Below, piece by piece: positions 1 through 7,306 of a stretch of 10,526 nucleotides of DNA (its first letter is position 1; each line of letters starts with the position of its first letter). The notes below the pieces were generated by a model. That model had not been told where the DNA came from. It saw nothing but the letters and a program-made list of their open reading frames with translations, and ran no database searches. The DNA comes from Chitinophaga pinensis (GTDB lineage: Bacteria; Bacteroidota; Bacteroidia; Flavobacteriales_D; Crocinitomicaceae), in assembly GCA_945868555.1 (NCBI GenBank), contig CAMBMC010000064.1, forward strand, positions 1-10,526, written 5' to 3'. The position numbers and the translations under genes are program-made.

Positions 1-143
1 TGGTGGAGAAGTGACTTTGGAAATAACAGCAATATAAACAAAATGCTTAATTGATATAATATAGTTATATGCCTTACAATATAAAATATCCAATGCGTAG
101 AAAGATGGCTACAGTACTAAAGAGAGTACTTAAAGCTAATTTC

Positions 144-917
144 TTAGTAATAATGAATGAATGTCGCCGCATTGATTTCTCTCGCCGTTTCAATCACCGA
201 GATTTGCTCAACCAAATTTTTTAGTTGACGAATATTTCCCGGCCAACTGTAATTGTTTAACAGGGTCACAGCATCGTCATCAAGACGCAGCGCTGGCATT
301 CTGTATTTATCAGCAAAATCGTTGGCAAATTTTCTAAACAATAAATGGATGTCTTCTTTGCGCTGGCGAAGAGGGGGTAAGCCAATGGGAACGGTACTTA
401 AGCGATAGAATAAATCTTCCCTAAATTTTCCTGAGGCGATGGCGCGCTGCATGTTTTCGTTCGTGGCAGCAACCACACGAACATTTGTTTTAATGACTTT
501 GGACGATCCCACGCGGATGAATTCTCCTGTTTCCAAAACACGCAACAAACGAACCTGTGTTTGCATCGGTAGTTCAGCCACTTCATCTAGAAAAATTGTC
601 CCGCCATTGGCTACTTCGAAATAGCCTTGACGACTGCCGTGCGCTCCTGTAAAGCTTCCTTTTTCATGCCCAAACAATTCGGAGTCAATCGTTCCTTCTG
701 GAATAGCTCCGCAATTTACAGCGATGTATTCACCATGTTTTCTCGAGCTTAAATGATGGATGACCTGTGGGATAATTTCTTTTCCTGTTCCGCTTTCTCC
801 AGTTACAAGTACAGAAATATCTGTAGGTGCGACCTGAATCGACACTTCGAGGGCGCGGTTCAGCAGAGGTGCATTCCCGATGATTCCAAATCGTTGTTTT
901 ACTTGTTGTAAATTCAT
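144..917 (-). CDS. Sigma-54-interacting AAA+ transcriptional activator, C-terminally truncated
   Basis: An AAA+ ATPase of the NtrC/PspF class, which uses ATP hydrolysis to open sigma-54 promoters. Visible motifs are Walker A GESGTGKE (residues 40-47), the sigma-54 contact loop as GSFTGA (87-92, usual form GAFTGA), Walker B GGTIFLDE (105-112), the arginine-finger region FREDLFYRL (165-173) and sensor II WPGNIRQL (225-232). There is no N-terminal receiver domain; the protein begins directly at the AAA+ domain, as PspF does. At 257 residues it ends just after the AAA+ domain, so the Fis-type DNA-binding helix-turn-helix expected at the C-terminus is missing. From memory, Bacteroidota homologues encoded beside miaB run to roughly 400 residues or more. 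The ATG lies 10 bp after the miaB stop, so the two are probably co-transcribed. It may still work as an activator without its own DNA-binding domain, or be a decaying gene. Confidence 0.88.
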   Translation of the reverse strand: MNLQQVKQRFGIIGNAPLLNRALEVSIQVAPTDISVLVTGESGTGKEIIPQVIHHLSSRKHGEYIAVNCGAIPEGTIDSELFGHEKGSFTGAHGSRQGYFEVANGGTIFLDEVAELPMQTQVRLLRVLETGEFIRVGSSKVIKTNVRVVAATNENMQRAIASGKFREDLFYRLSTVPIGLPPLRQRKEDIHLLFRKFANDFADKYRMPALRLDDDAVTLLNNYSWPGNIRQLKNLVEQISVIETAREINAATFIHYY

Positions 918-927
918 CGTGCTGAAA

Positions 928-2379
928 TTATGCCTGTGGGCATGTTTCGATGTACTCGCCTAAAAGCGTTGCAGAGGTGCAATCTGTTATTTTTACCATC
1001 ACATATTGTCCTTTTTCAACACCATTTCGGTCAAAAATAACCATGCTGTTGCGTCCATTTCTTCCGCTGTATTGCTCCGCAGAACGTCTTGAAGGACCTT
1101 CTACCAAAACTTTATAAATTTTGCCAATATCCTTTTTATTGGTTTCCAAGGAATGGCTGTTTTGTTTGTCAATGATTTCGATCAAACGGCGACTTTTTAC
1201 TTCTTCGGGAACATCGTCTTCAAATCTTCGTTCAGCCAAGGTTTTTGGTCGTTCAGAATACTTGAACATGTATGCATATTCATAACGCACATGTTCCATC
1301 AAACTTAAGGTTGCTTCATGCTCTTCTTCAGTTTCACCGCAAAATCCAGAGATGATATCCGTTGAAATGGCACAGTTGTCCACTATTCTTCGGATCGCTT
1401 CGATGCGTTCGAAGTACCACTCACGTGAATAGCCACGGTTCATACGGTGCAATACATCCGTGTGACCCGATTGAACAGGAAGGTGAATGTATTCGCAAAT
1501 ATTTTCATAGTTCGACATGACTTCCAGCACATCGTCCGTCATATCCTTTGGATGCGAGGTAGAAAATCGAACCCGAAGATCCGGCGATACCAAAGCGACC
1601 ATTTCCATCAGCTGTGCAAAATTGGTCGGGGCTTGATTCGTGTCCTTGATTTCTCCTTTTGAACTTAAATTCCAACGATAGCTGTCTACATTTTGACCTA
1701 GCAAAGTCACTTCGCGGTAGCCAGCAGCAAACAACTCTTTACATTCATTCACTATGGTGTATGGGTCTCTTGATCGCTCGCGTCCTCGCGTGAATGGCAC
1801 AACACAAAACGAACACATGTTGTCGCAACCACGCATGATCGTTACAAAAGCACTAACGCCGCCTTGGTCCAAGCGAACAGGCGAAATATCAGCATAGGTT
1901 TCATCCCTCGACAGCAAAACATTTACTGCTTTTTGCCCCGTACCAACCTCGTCAACAAGATTTGGTAAATCACGGTAGGCATCGGGTCCAGCGACAAGAT
2001 CCACCAATTTTTCTTCTTCAAGCAAACTTTTTTTCAAACGCTCAGCCATGCACCCCAAAATTCCCACGACAAGCTCAGGATTTCCTTCTTTACGCTTTTT
2101 AAAGTCCCCCAATCGCTTACGAACTCGAGTTTCTGCATTTTCACGAATGGAGCATGTATTGATGAACACCACATCTGCATCATCTGCATTTCGAGTGGTT
2201 TCATACCCTTGAGCGGCCATAATCGAGGCAACAACCTCACTGTCCGAGAAATTCATCTGACAGCCATAACTCTCAACATACAGTTTCTTTCCGTTAGAGC
2301 GTGTCGGTGCTGTGCTTACAATAGCTTCGCCTTGGCGTCCTTCATCGATAACTTTATCTTCTTGGGTTGATGGTTTCAT
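928..2379 (-). CDS. miaB: tRNA-2-methylthio-N6-dimethylallyladenosine synthase MiaB
   Basis: A radical-SAM methylthiotransferase that converts i6A37 to ms2i6A37 in tRNAs reading UNN codons; cytoplasmic. The N-terminal UPF0004/MTTase domain has the three auxiliary-cluster cysteines C40 (in YGCQMN), C76 (in NTCSIREN) and C110 (in GILGCMAE). The radical-SAM triad is C185, C189 and C192 (CDNMCSFC), followed by VPFTRGRERSR. A TRAM domain occupies about residues 415-480. The INTCSIREN and CQMNFSDSE motifs favour MiaB over MtaB or RimO. The 483 residues are near the usual Bacteroidota length, including a roughly 30-residue polar N-terminal extension (VIDEGRQGEAIV) like that of relatives, which supports the ATG at 2379. 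It is first in a minus-strand unit with the sigma-54 activator gene and is divergent from topA. The promoter lies at 2402-2431. Confidence 0.97.
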   Translation of the reverse strand: MKPSTQEDKVIDEGRQGEAIVSTAPTRSNGKKLYVESYGCQMNFSDSEVVASIMAAQGYETTRNADDADVVFINTCSIRENAETRVRKRLGDFKKRKEGNPELVVGILGCMAERLKKSLLEEEKLVDLVAGPDAYRDLPNLVDEVGTGQKAVNVLLSRDETYADISPVRLDQGGVSAFVTIMRGCDNMCSFCVVPFTRGRERSRDPYTIVNECKELFAAGYREVTLLGQNVDSYRWNLSSKGEIKDTNQAPTNFAQLMEMVALVSPDLRVRFSTSHPKDMTDDVLEVMSNYENICEYIHLPVQSGHTDVLHRMNRGYSREWYFERIEAIRRIVDNCAISTDIISGFCGETEEEHEATLSLMEHVRYEYAYMFKYSERPKTLAERRFEDDVPEEVKSRRLIEIIDKQNSHSLETNKKDIGKIYKVLVEGPSRRSAEQYSGRNGRNSMVIFDRNGVEKGQYVMVKITDCTSATLLGEYIETCPQA

Positions 2380-2401
2380 TTATCTTTTAATTCGAATGGT
2401 G

Positions 2402-2431
2402 CAAAAATACAGAAAAAGACATGTATGTCAA
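2402..2431 (-). promoter_or_regulatory. Bacteroidota-type promoter for miaB
   Basis: On the minus strand there is a perfect TAnnTTTG -7 element (TATTTTTG, plus-strand 2402-2409) and a TTG -33 element (within TTGACA, plus-strand CAA at 2429-2431), separated by 19 bp. This is the spacing expected for the Bacteroidota housekeeping sigma factor. It predicts a start near 2395 and a leader of only about 16 nt before the miaB ATG. The call rests on the consensus match and position only. Confidence 0.65.
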
Positions 2432-2438
2432 AATGTCA
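2418..2438. repeat. Dyad and direct repeat inside the miaB promoter
   Basis: GACAT-GT-ATGTC (2418-2429) is a 5-bp-arm dyad lying mostly in the spacer between the -33 and -7 elements of the miaB promoter. ATGTCA then occurs twice (2425-2430 and 2433-2438). The position would suit a repressor operator, but the element is short and may be chance. Confidence 0.3.
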
Positions 2439-2507
2439 GTTAAAAATGAAGAGAACTGTGTTTGAAAATTAAATTTTTAAGAAGTTGCTGCATTTATTAA
2501 AATTTTC

Positions 2508-2524
2508 TTTAACCTATGGTTAAA
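2508..2524. repeat. 17-bp perfect dyad upstream of the topA promoter
   Basis: TTTAACC-TAT-GGTTAAA has two perfect 7-bp arms around a 3-nt centre, in the middle of the miaB/topA divergent region and about 34 bp upstream of the topA -33 element. It could be a binding site for a dimeric regulator or a hairpin. No T-tract follows on either strand that would make it a standard intrinsic terminator. The regulator is unknown. Confidence 0.4.
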
Positions 2525-2557
2525 TAGAATATAAGATAAAAACTCCAAAAAAAGTCA

Positions 2558-2588
2558 TTGGAAATTGAGAACATTTGAATTTACTTTG
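2558..2588 (+). promoter_or_regulatory. Bacteroidota-type promoter for topA
   Basis: TTG at 2558-2560 and TTACTTTG at 2581-2588 (one mismatch to TAnnTTTG) are separated by 20 bp, within the 17-23 bp expected. The predicted start is near 2595, giving a leader of about 35 nt. No clear Shine-Dalgarno sequence precedes the ATG at 2631, which is common in this phylum. Confidence 0.6.
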
Positions 2589-2630
2589 CGGTCCTGATTT
2601 TCAATTTAAAAAAAAACAATACACTCACCG

Positions 2631-4949
2631 ATGGCAAAAAATCTTGTAATAGTCGAGTCACCAGCAAAAGCAAAAACAATTGAAGGATATCTTGGAAAGG
2701 ATTTTATCGTAAAATCTAGTTTCGGGCATGTTCGTGATCTAGCTAAAAAAGGAATGGCCATCGATGTGGAGAATAATTTTGAGCCCAACTACGAAATATC
2801 TGCGGATAAAAAACAGTTGGTTGCCGAATTGAAAAAATTGGCGAAGGAAGCCGAAACGGTATGGTTAGCAACAGATGAGGACCGCGAGGGAGAAGCAATT
2901 TCTTGGCATTTGTACGAGACATTGGGGCTGGCAAAAAAAGATACCAAGCGCATTACGTTCAACGAAATCACGAAAACAGCAATTTTAAAAGCCATTGAAA
3001 ATCCACGCGAAATCAACAAACAACTCGTTGATGCCCAGCAAGCGCGAAGAATGCTAGATCGTTTGGTGGGTTTTGAGTTGTCGCCGGTGTTGTGGAAGAA
3101 AGTACGCCCAAGTTTATCCGCCGGACGAGTGCAGTCTGTTTCTGTGCGTTTAATTGTCGAACGAGAACGTGAAATTGAGGCCCACAAATCGAATAACTTT
3201 TTCCGTGTGAATGGAATCTTTGGTGCTCAAAAGGGAATGCTCAAAACAGAATATTCTGCGCATTTGAAATCGGAAGAGGAGTCTCAAAGCTTCTTGGAAA
3301 GCTGCAATGGTGCAACATTTACCGTTGCAGATGTTCAAACAAAGCCCGCCACACGAACTCCTGCAGCACCATTTACTACGTCAACATTGCAACAAGAAGC
3401 AAGTTTGAAACTTGGTTTTTCAGTATCCCGCACGATGACAGTTGCTCAGAAGTTGTACGAGTCAGGAAAAATAACGTACATGAGAACAGACTCGGTGAAT
3501 TTATCCGAAACTGCCGTTCAAGGTGCGAAAGCTGAAATTATACGCGCTTATGGTGAAGACTATTCGCGCCCTACAAAATACACCACTAAAAGCGCCAGTG
3601 CGCAAGAAGCTCACGAGGCCATTCGTCCAACGGATTTCGGAACACACAGCATTACTTCGGAACGCGATGAAGAACGCTTGTATGAATTGATTTGGAAACG
3701 AGCAATTGCCTCTCAAATGGCCTTGGCTAAATTGGAAAGGACAACTGTTGCAATCACATCTCCCTCTATATCTGGGAAGTTTGAAGCAAAAGGAGAGGTC
3801 ATTCGTTTTGACGGTTTCTTGAGAGTTTACATGGAGTCGAATGTTGAGGACTTAGACAACGAAGACGAGCAAACTGAAGGGCTTTTGCCTGCAGTAGCCG
3901 TGGGAGAAGATGTGAAAGTATCAGAAATCACCTCCATTGAAAGATTTACTCGCCCTCCTGCTCGTTATGTGGAAGCGTCCCTAGTGAAGAAAATGGAAGA
4001 GCTTGGTATTGGTCGTCCGTCAACCTATGCATCAACAATTTCGGCAATTCAAAAGCGTGGGTATGTGGAAAAGATGGAGCGCGAGGGTGATGAACGCAAG
4101 TATGCCCATTTGTCCTTGAAAAACGGTTCGATTCTCACTGAGGTGCGCAAGGAAGTCACAGGAAAAGAAAAAAATAAATTGTCTCCAACAGACATCGGGT
4201 CTCTTGTGACAGATTTCTTGTCTGAGCATTTTGGTCAAATCATGGATTACCAATTCACAGCGAAGGTTGAACAAGAATTCGATGAAATTGCCCATGGGTT
4301 GATCGGTTGGACGCAGATGCTTCATGATTTTTACACACCATTCCATAAAAATGTAGAAGATACACTTGAAAATTCAAGCCGTGTAACTGGAGAGCGACAC
4401 CTCGGTCAACACCCCGTGTCTGGTAAAAATGTGATTGCTCGAATTGGGCGCTTCGGCCCAATGATTCAAATTGGTGATGAGCAAGTCGATGGCGAAAAAC
4501 CGACGTTTGCTTCTCTTCGCAAGGAGCAATCTATCTCAACTGTAAGCTTAGAAGATGCGCTGGAATTGTTCAAATTGCCTCGTGTTTTGGGCGAATCAGA
4601 AGGGCAAGAAATCCGTGCAAATGCAGGACGTTTTGGACCTTATGTTCAGTATGGAAAATTGTTTGTTTCGATTCCGAAAGGAGAAGACCCTATGTCTATA
4701 ACCTTAGAGAGAGCTCTAGAAATTATCGCTGTGAAACAGGAGGAAGAGGCCAATAAAATGATCAAAACATTTGATGGACGTGCGGATGTGCAACTGCTAA
4801 ATGGCCGCTATGGTGCATACCTTAAAATTGGGAAAGACAATTTTAAATTGCCTAAAGGAACTGTTCCTGAAACCTTGACGATTGAAGAGTGTTTGGATAT
4901 TGCTGCAAACCAAAAAACAGCTCCAAAAAAAGGTGCAAAAAAGAAATAG
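2631..4949 (+). CDS. topA: DNA topoisomerase I (type IA)
   Basis: Relaxes negative supercoils behind RNA polymerase and replication forks by passing one strand through a transient single-strand break. The Toprim domain opens the protein: E9 in VIVESPAKAKTIEGYL, and the Mg-binding acidic triad D82, D84 and E86 in ATDEDREGEA. The catalytic tyrosine is Y283 in ITYMRTDS. The type IA core continues through EEAIRPT-like and GIGRPSTYAS motifs. The C-terminus has three topoisomerase C-terminal repeats, each beginning GR(F/Y)G, at about residues 606, 666 and 725, and ends in a lysine-rich tail. There are no CxxC zinc-finger pairs, unlike the E. coli enzyme, so strand binding by the tail probably depends on the repeats. 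The 772 residues are somewhat shorter than E. coli TopA (865). It has its own promoter, is divergent from miaB, and lies about 100 bp before the next gene. Confidence 0.97.
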   Translation: MAKNLVIVESPAKAKTIEGYLGKDFIVKSSFGHVRDLAKKGMAIDVENNFEPNYEISADKKQLVAELKKLAKEAETVWLATDEDREGEAISWHLYETLGLAKKDTKRITFNEITKTAILKAIENPREINKQLVDAQQARRMLDRLVGFELSPVLWKKVRPSLSAGRVQSVSVRLIVEREREIEAHKSNNFFRVNGIFGAQKGMLKTEYSAHLKSEEESQSFLESCNGATFTVADVQTKPATRTPAAPFTTSTLQQEASLKLGFSVSRTMTVAQKLYESGKITYMRTDSVNLSETAVQGAKAEIIRAYGEDYSRPTKYTTKSASAQEAHEAIRPTDFGTHSITSERDEERLYELIWKRAIASQMALAKLERTTVAITSPSISGKFEAKGEVIRFDGFLRVYMESNVEDLDNEDEQTEGLLPAVAVGEDVKVSEITSIERFTRPPARYVEASLVKKMEELGIGRPSTYASTISAIQKRGYVEKMEREGDERKYAHLSLKNGSILTEVRKEVTGKEKNKLSPTDIGSLVTDFLSEHFGQIMDYQFTAKVEQEFDEIAHGLIGWTQMLHDFYTPFHKNVEDTLENSSRVTGERHLGQHPVSGKNVIARIGRFGPMIQIGDEQVDGEKPTFASLRKEQSISTVSLEDALELFKLPRVLGESEGQEIRANAGRFGPYVQYGKLFVSIPKGEDPMSITLERALEIIAVKQEEEANKMIKTFDGRADVQLLNGRYGAYLKIGKDNFKLPKGTVPETLTIEECLDIAANQKTAPKKGAKKK

Positions 4950-5051
4950 AAGAGCACCACAGTTTTCAGTTATTCACTTTTTGTTCTTTAATACTTTTTA
5001 AGTCATCTTTCGAGTGATGAATGCTTTCAAGTAGATTTGAACAAAAAATCA

Positions 5052-6209
5052 ATGAAAGACATTTCGATCTATTTGTTACCACTCGGTGGTGAAGATAAGT
5101 ACCGCGCGAATCAGATTGGAAGTGCTATTCAAACATTCAATACGGAAAAAGGATTTCCAGAACTAAAGAAAGGCAGCGTAGCCATTTTTCATGTCCCTGA
5201 GTACCGTGGAGATAAAAAAGCATGCCCCCATAATCCAGAGCAATTTAGACATTTGTTTTACTCCTTATACCTCGGTGTTGGTTGGGAAATGCCTTTGTAT
5301 GATTTGGGTGATGTGCTTCCCGGGTCCACCATGGATGACACCTATTTTGCCGTTTCGCAAATCATTGAAGAGTGCGTGAAGATAGGCGTGATTCCTTTGA
5401 TCGTGGGGGGTAGCCAGGATTTGACAATCGCCATGTACAAAGGCTATGCGGCACTTGAACAAATCGTTAACATCTGTTCTGTAGACTACTCACTCGATCT
5501 CGGAAGTCCAGAAGCGGAGCCACATGCCGAAGCTTACTTGAGCCAATTGCTCATGCAGCGGCCGTGCTATTTGTTTAATCATGCCAACATTGGTGCTCAG
5601 TCGCCGTTTGTGTCGCGAGAAGAGTTCGACTTATTCGATAAATTGTATTTTGACATCTGTCGTCTTGGTGATTACAATGCGAATTTTAGAAAAGCTGAAC
5701 CGCATCTGCGAAATTCAGACCTGCTTTCCATCGATTTCTCAAGCATCCGTGGATCTGAACTTCGCGAACCATGGTATACGTCACCAAACGGTTTCTACGC
5801 AGATCAAATCTGTCAAATCGCCAAATATGCAGGACTTAGCGATAAATTGACGTCAATGGGCGTATTTAATTATTACCCCGAGTTTGAAGCGGGCAGTACT
5901 TCTGCACTCTTGGCTCAAATACTCTGGTACTTTTTAGACGGTGTTTCTCAGCGAAAAGGAGATTTCCCAATTGGAAGCAAGCGCGATTACCTTAAATTCA
6001 TTGTGCACATCAATGATTTTAATGAAGAGCTCATCTTCTACAAAAGCAACCGTTCTGAACGCTGGTGGATGGAAGTACCATACCCGCCCCAAAAAGGTAG
6101 TAATTATGAGAGGCATCATTTAGTACCTTGCGATTCAATGGATTATGAGTTAGCGATGAAAAATGAAATACCCGATTTGTGGTGGAAGACGTACCAGAAA
6201 TTATCGTGA
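5052..6209 (+). CDS. Arginase/formimidoylglutamase-fold protein with altered metal site
   Basis: Belongs to the ureohydrolase (arginase, agmatinase, formimidoylglutamase) superfamily and resembles the Bacteroidota proteins often labelled formimidoylglutamase. Superfamily signatures are recognisable but changed. GG(D)H is GGSQD, with Q122 where the Mn-binding His should be. DAHxD is DYSLD, keeping D145 and D149 but with S147 for His. SxDxD is SIDFS, keeping D228 but with S230 for Asp. Three of six canonical ligands are thus lost, so ordinary dinuclear-Mn hydrolysis is doubtful. The C-terminus (LIFYKSNRSERWWMEVPY, then EIPDLWWK) is a Trp-rich segment not typical of arginases and shared, as I recall, with Bacteroidota relatives. 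I chose the ATG at 5052; a TTG at 5037 in the same frame would add five residues. It has no signal peptide and is probably cytoplasmic. It lies between topA and the T9SS cluster, and no histidine-degradation genes are nearby. The family call is firm; the function is unknown. Confidence 0.85.
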   Translation: MKDISIYLLPLGGEDKYRANQIGSAIQTFNTEKGFPELKKGSVAIFHVPEYRGDKKACPHNPEQFRHLFYSLYLGVGWEMPLYDLGDVLPGSTMDDTYFAVSQIIEECVKIGVIPLIVGGSQDLTIAMYKGYAALEQIVNICSVDYSLDLGSPEAEPHAEAYLSQLLMQRPCYLFNHANIGAQSPFVSREEFDLFDKLYFDICRLGDYNANFRKAEPHLRNSDLLSIDFSSIRGSELREPWYTSPNGFYADQICQIAKYAGLSDKLTSMGVFNYYPEFEAGSTSALLAQILWYFLDGVSQRKGDFPIGSKRDYLKFIVHINDFNEELIFYKSNRSERWWMEVPYPPQKGSNYERHHLVPCDSMDYELAMKNEIPDLWWKTYQKLS

Positions 6210-6296
6210 CTTAAAACCGTTTTGTAAAACAGAAACGAAGTCCATTTGCGGAAAAAAATTTCATGATTAAATAAAAATTACTATTTTAGACGCCAA

Positions 6297-6324
6297 ATGA
6301 GATTGCCTTAAGGCTTCATCTCAT
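6297..6324 (+). repeat. Nested hairpin upstream of porP
   Basis: Outer arms ATGAGAT (6297-6303) and ATCTCAT (6318-6324) pair perfectly over 7 bp and enclose the 10-bp perfect palindrome GCCTTAAGGC (6305-6314). It ends 28 nt before the porP ATG. It could be a leader RNA hairpin that modulates stability or translation, or a DNA operator. No U-tract follows, so it does not look like a terminator. A weak TATTTTAG -7-like box sits just upstream at 6282-6289, without a clear TTG partner. Confidence 0.5.
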
Positions 6325-6352
6325 GTAAACTATTTATGAGAATAATCTTGCT

Positions 6353-7282
6353 ATGAAAAAGATATTACTTGTGTTATTTGCTTGTCTTTCATCGATTTAC
6401 GGATCGTTTTACGCGCAACAAGACCCCCTTGTAACCCATTTTATTTTCAACAAAATGAGCTTCAACCCGGGTGAAACAGGTATCGATGACGGTATCTGTG
6501 CAACAACTTTGTACCGCAATCAGTGGGATAAAGTCAACGGAGCGCCAAATTCTGCCATGTTGAATATCGAGGCCAATATGAATCGATTTTTTCCAGGTGG
6601 AGTGGGTATTTCTTTCTTCCATGATGCCATTGGTTTTTCTCGTCAAAACAACTTATTATTGAATTACTCATATCCATTGCAACTTGGTTCTGCTGGTACC
6701 TTGGGTATTGGGGTAGGTGTTGGAATTATTAATTTTGGTATGTCGCCAGTTTGGGTGCCACCTACGACAACGCTCGATAACACCTTGCCAGTTGGGTTCG
6801 CAGCCACTAGTTTGGACTTGAACTTCGGTTTGTATTGGAAAGGTGCTCAAAATTATTACGCTGGAATTTCATCAACCCATGTCTCTGAATCTTTGCTTCA
6901 AGGAGGGTCGGCGACGCAATCTTATCAAACAGCTCGTCACTACTTTGTTATGGGAGGAAAAAAGTTTACTCAGGTGCTTGGTGGAGATATCGATGCTCAA
7001 ATGTTGTTAAGAACTGACTTGGTTAAATTTAGTGCTGACCTGAATGTACGCTATCTTTGGAGAGGTATGGCTTATGGTGGTTTAACCTACAGAACGGTGG
7101 ATGCCATCGGATTAATGCTTGGTTTTATGCCAATTACAAACATGACTGTAGGATATTCGTATGACATTACAACGAACAAATTAGCGAGTGTTTCTCGCGG
7201 ATCACACGAGATCATGGTTAAGTATTGCTACTTCCTTCCGCCGCCACCTGTTACTAAGGCTGCTCACCCAAGATGGTTGTAG
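6353..7282 (+). CDS. porP: PorP/SprF-family type IX secretion outer-membrane protein
   Basis: An outer-membrane beta-barrel of the PorP/SprF family, associated with the T9SS translocon and needed in relatives for export of gliding adhesins or other cargo. A Sec signal peptide is evident: MKK, then a hydrophobic stretch, with likely cleavage after A21 (FYA-QQDP). The mature start QQDPLVTHFIFNKMSFNPGETG matches the family opening QQDPxxxxYxxNxxxxNPAxAG. The body is rich in alternating beta-strand patterns, and the end (SHEIMVKYCYFLPPP through PRWL) matches the family's C-terminal strand and basic tail. LFAC around residue 11 superficially resembles a lipobox but comes too early to be the favoured reading. 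The 309 residues are typical. Its place directly before gldK parallels the porP-porK-porL-porM-porN order of Porphyromonas gingivalis, so I prefer the name porP; paralogous SprF proteins share the fold. Confidence 0.9.
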   Translation: MKKILLVLFACLSSIYGSFYAQQDPLVTHFIFNKMSFNPGETGIDDGICATTLYRNQWDKVNGAPNSAMLNIEANMNRFFPGGVGISFFHDAIGFSRQNNLLLNYSYPLQLGSAGTLGIGVGVGIINFGMSPVWVPPTTTLDNTLPVGFAATSLDLNFGLYWKGAQNYYAGISSTHVSESLLQGGSATQSYQTARHYFVMGGKKFTQVLGGDIDAQMLLRTDLVKFSADLNVRYLWRGMAYGGLTYRTVDAIGLMLGFMPITNMTVGYSYDITTNKLASVSRGSHEIMVKYCYFLPPPPVTKAAHPRWL

Positions 7283-7306
7283 AATAAAAAAAAATAACAA
7301 TATTTG
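7277..7306 (+). promoter_or_regulatory. Candidate internal promoter for gldK
   Basis: TTG at 7277-7279 (within the last porP codons) and AATATTTG at 7299-7306 (one mismatch to TAnnTTTG) are spaced by 19 bp. This predicts a start near 7313 and a leader of about 88 nt for gldK. The 118-bp gap between porP and gldK leaves room for separate transcription. This is a consensus match only. Confidence 0.35.

Noticed and set aside
1..20. Minus-strand CTTCTCCACCA at the left edge as a tRNA 3' end
   Set aside because: No T-arm (GGTTCGA) or acceptor complement precedes it; the match is limited to CCA and a few bases.
4437..4949. Missing zinc fingers in TopA as a sign of truncation
   Set aside because: The three GR(F/Y)G repeats and lysine tail form a normal type IA C-terminus in many bacteria, so the absence of CxxC pairs is not damage.
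4932..4958. GGTGC/GCACC inverted repeat across the topA stop codon as a terminator
   Set aside because: Only 5-bp arms with a 17-nt loop and no following T-tract.
4992..4999. TACTTTTT as a -7 box for the arginase-fold gene
   Set aside because: Last base differs from TAnnTTTG and there is no TTG at 17-23 bp upstream.
5007..5032. CTTTCgAGT / CTTTCaAGT direct repeat upstream of the arginase-fold gene
   Set aside because: Short, imperfect and low complexity; no more than expected by chance.
6213..6230. AAAACcGTTTTgtAAAAC after the arginase-fold gene as an intrinsic terminator
   Set aside because: Weak A/T stem and no T-tract after it; termination here cannot be supported.
6377..6385. LFAC in PorP as a lipobox
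   Set aside because: It comes at residue 11, with Phe at -2, and the family is known as beta-barrels with ordinary signal peptides; cleavage before QQDP fits better.
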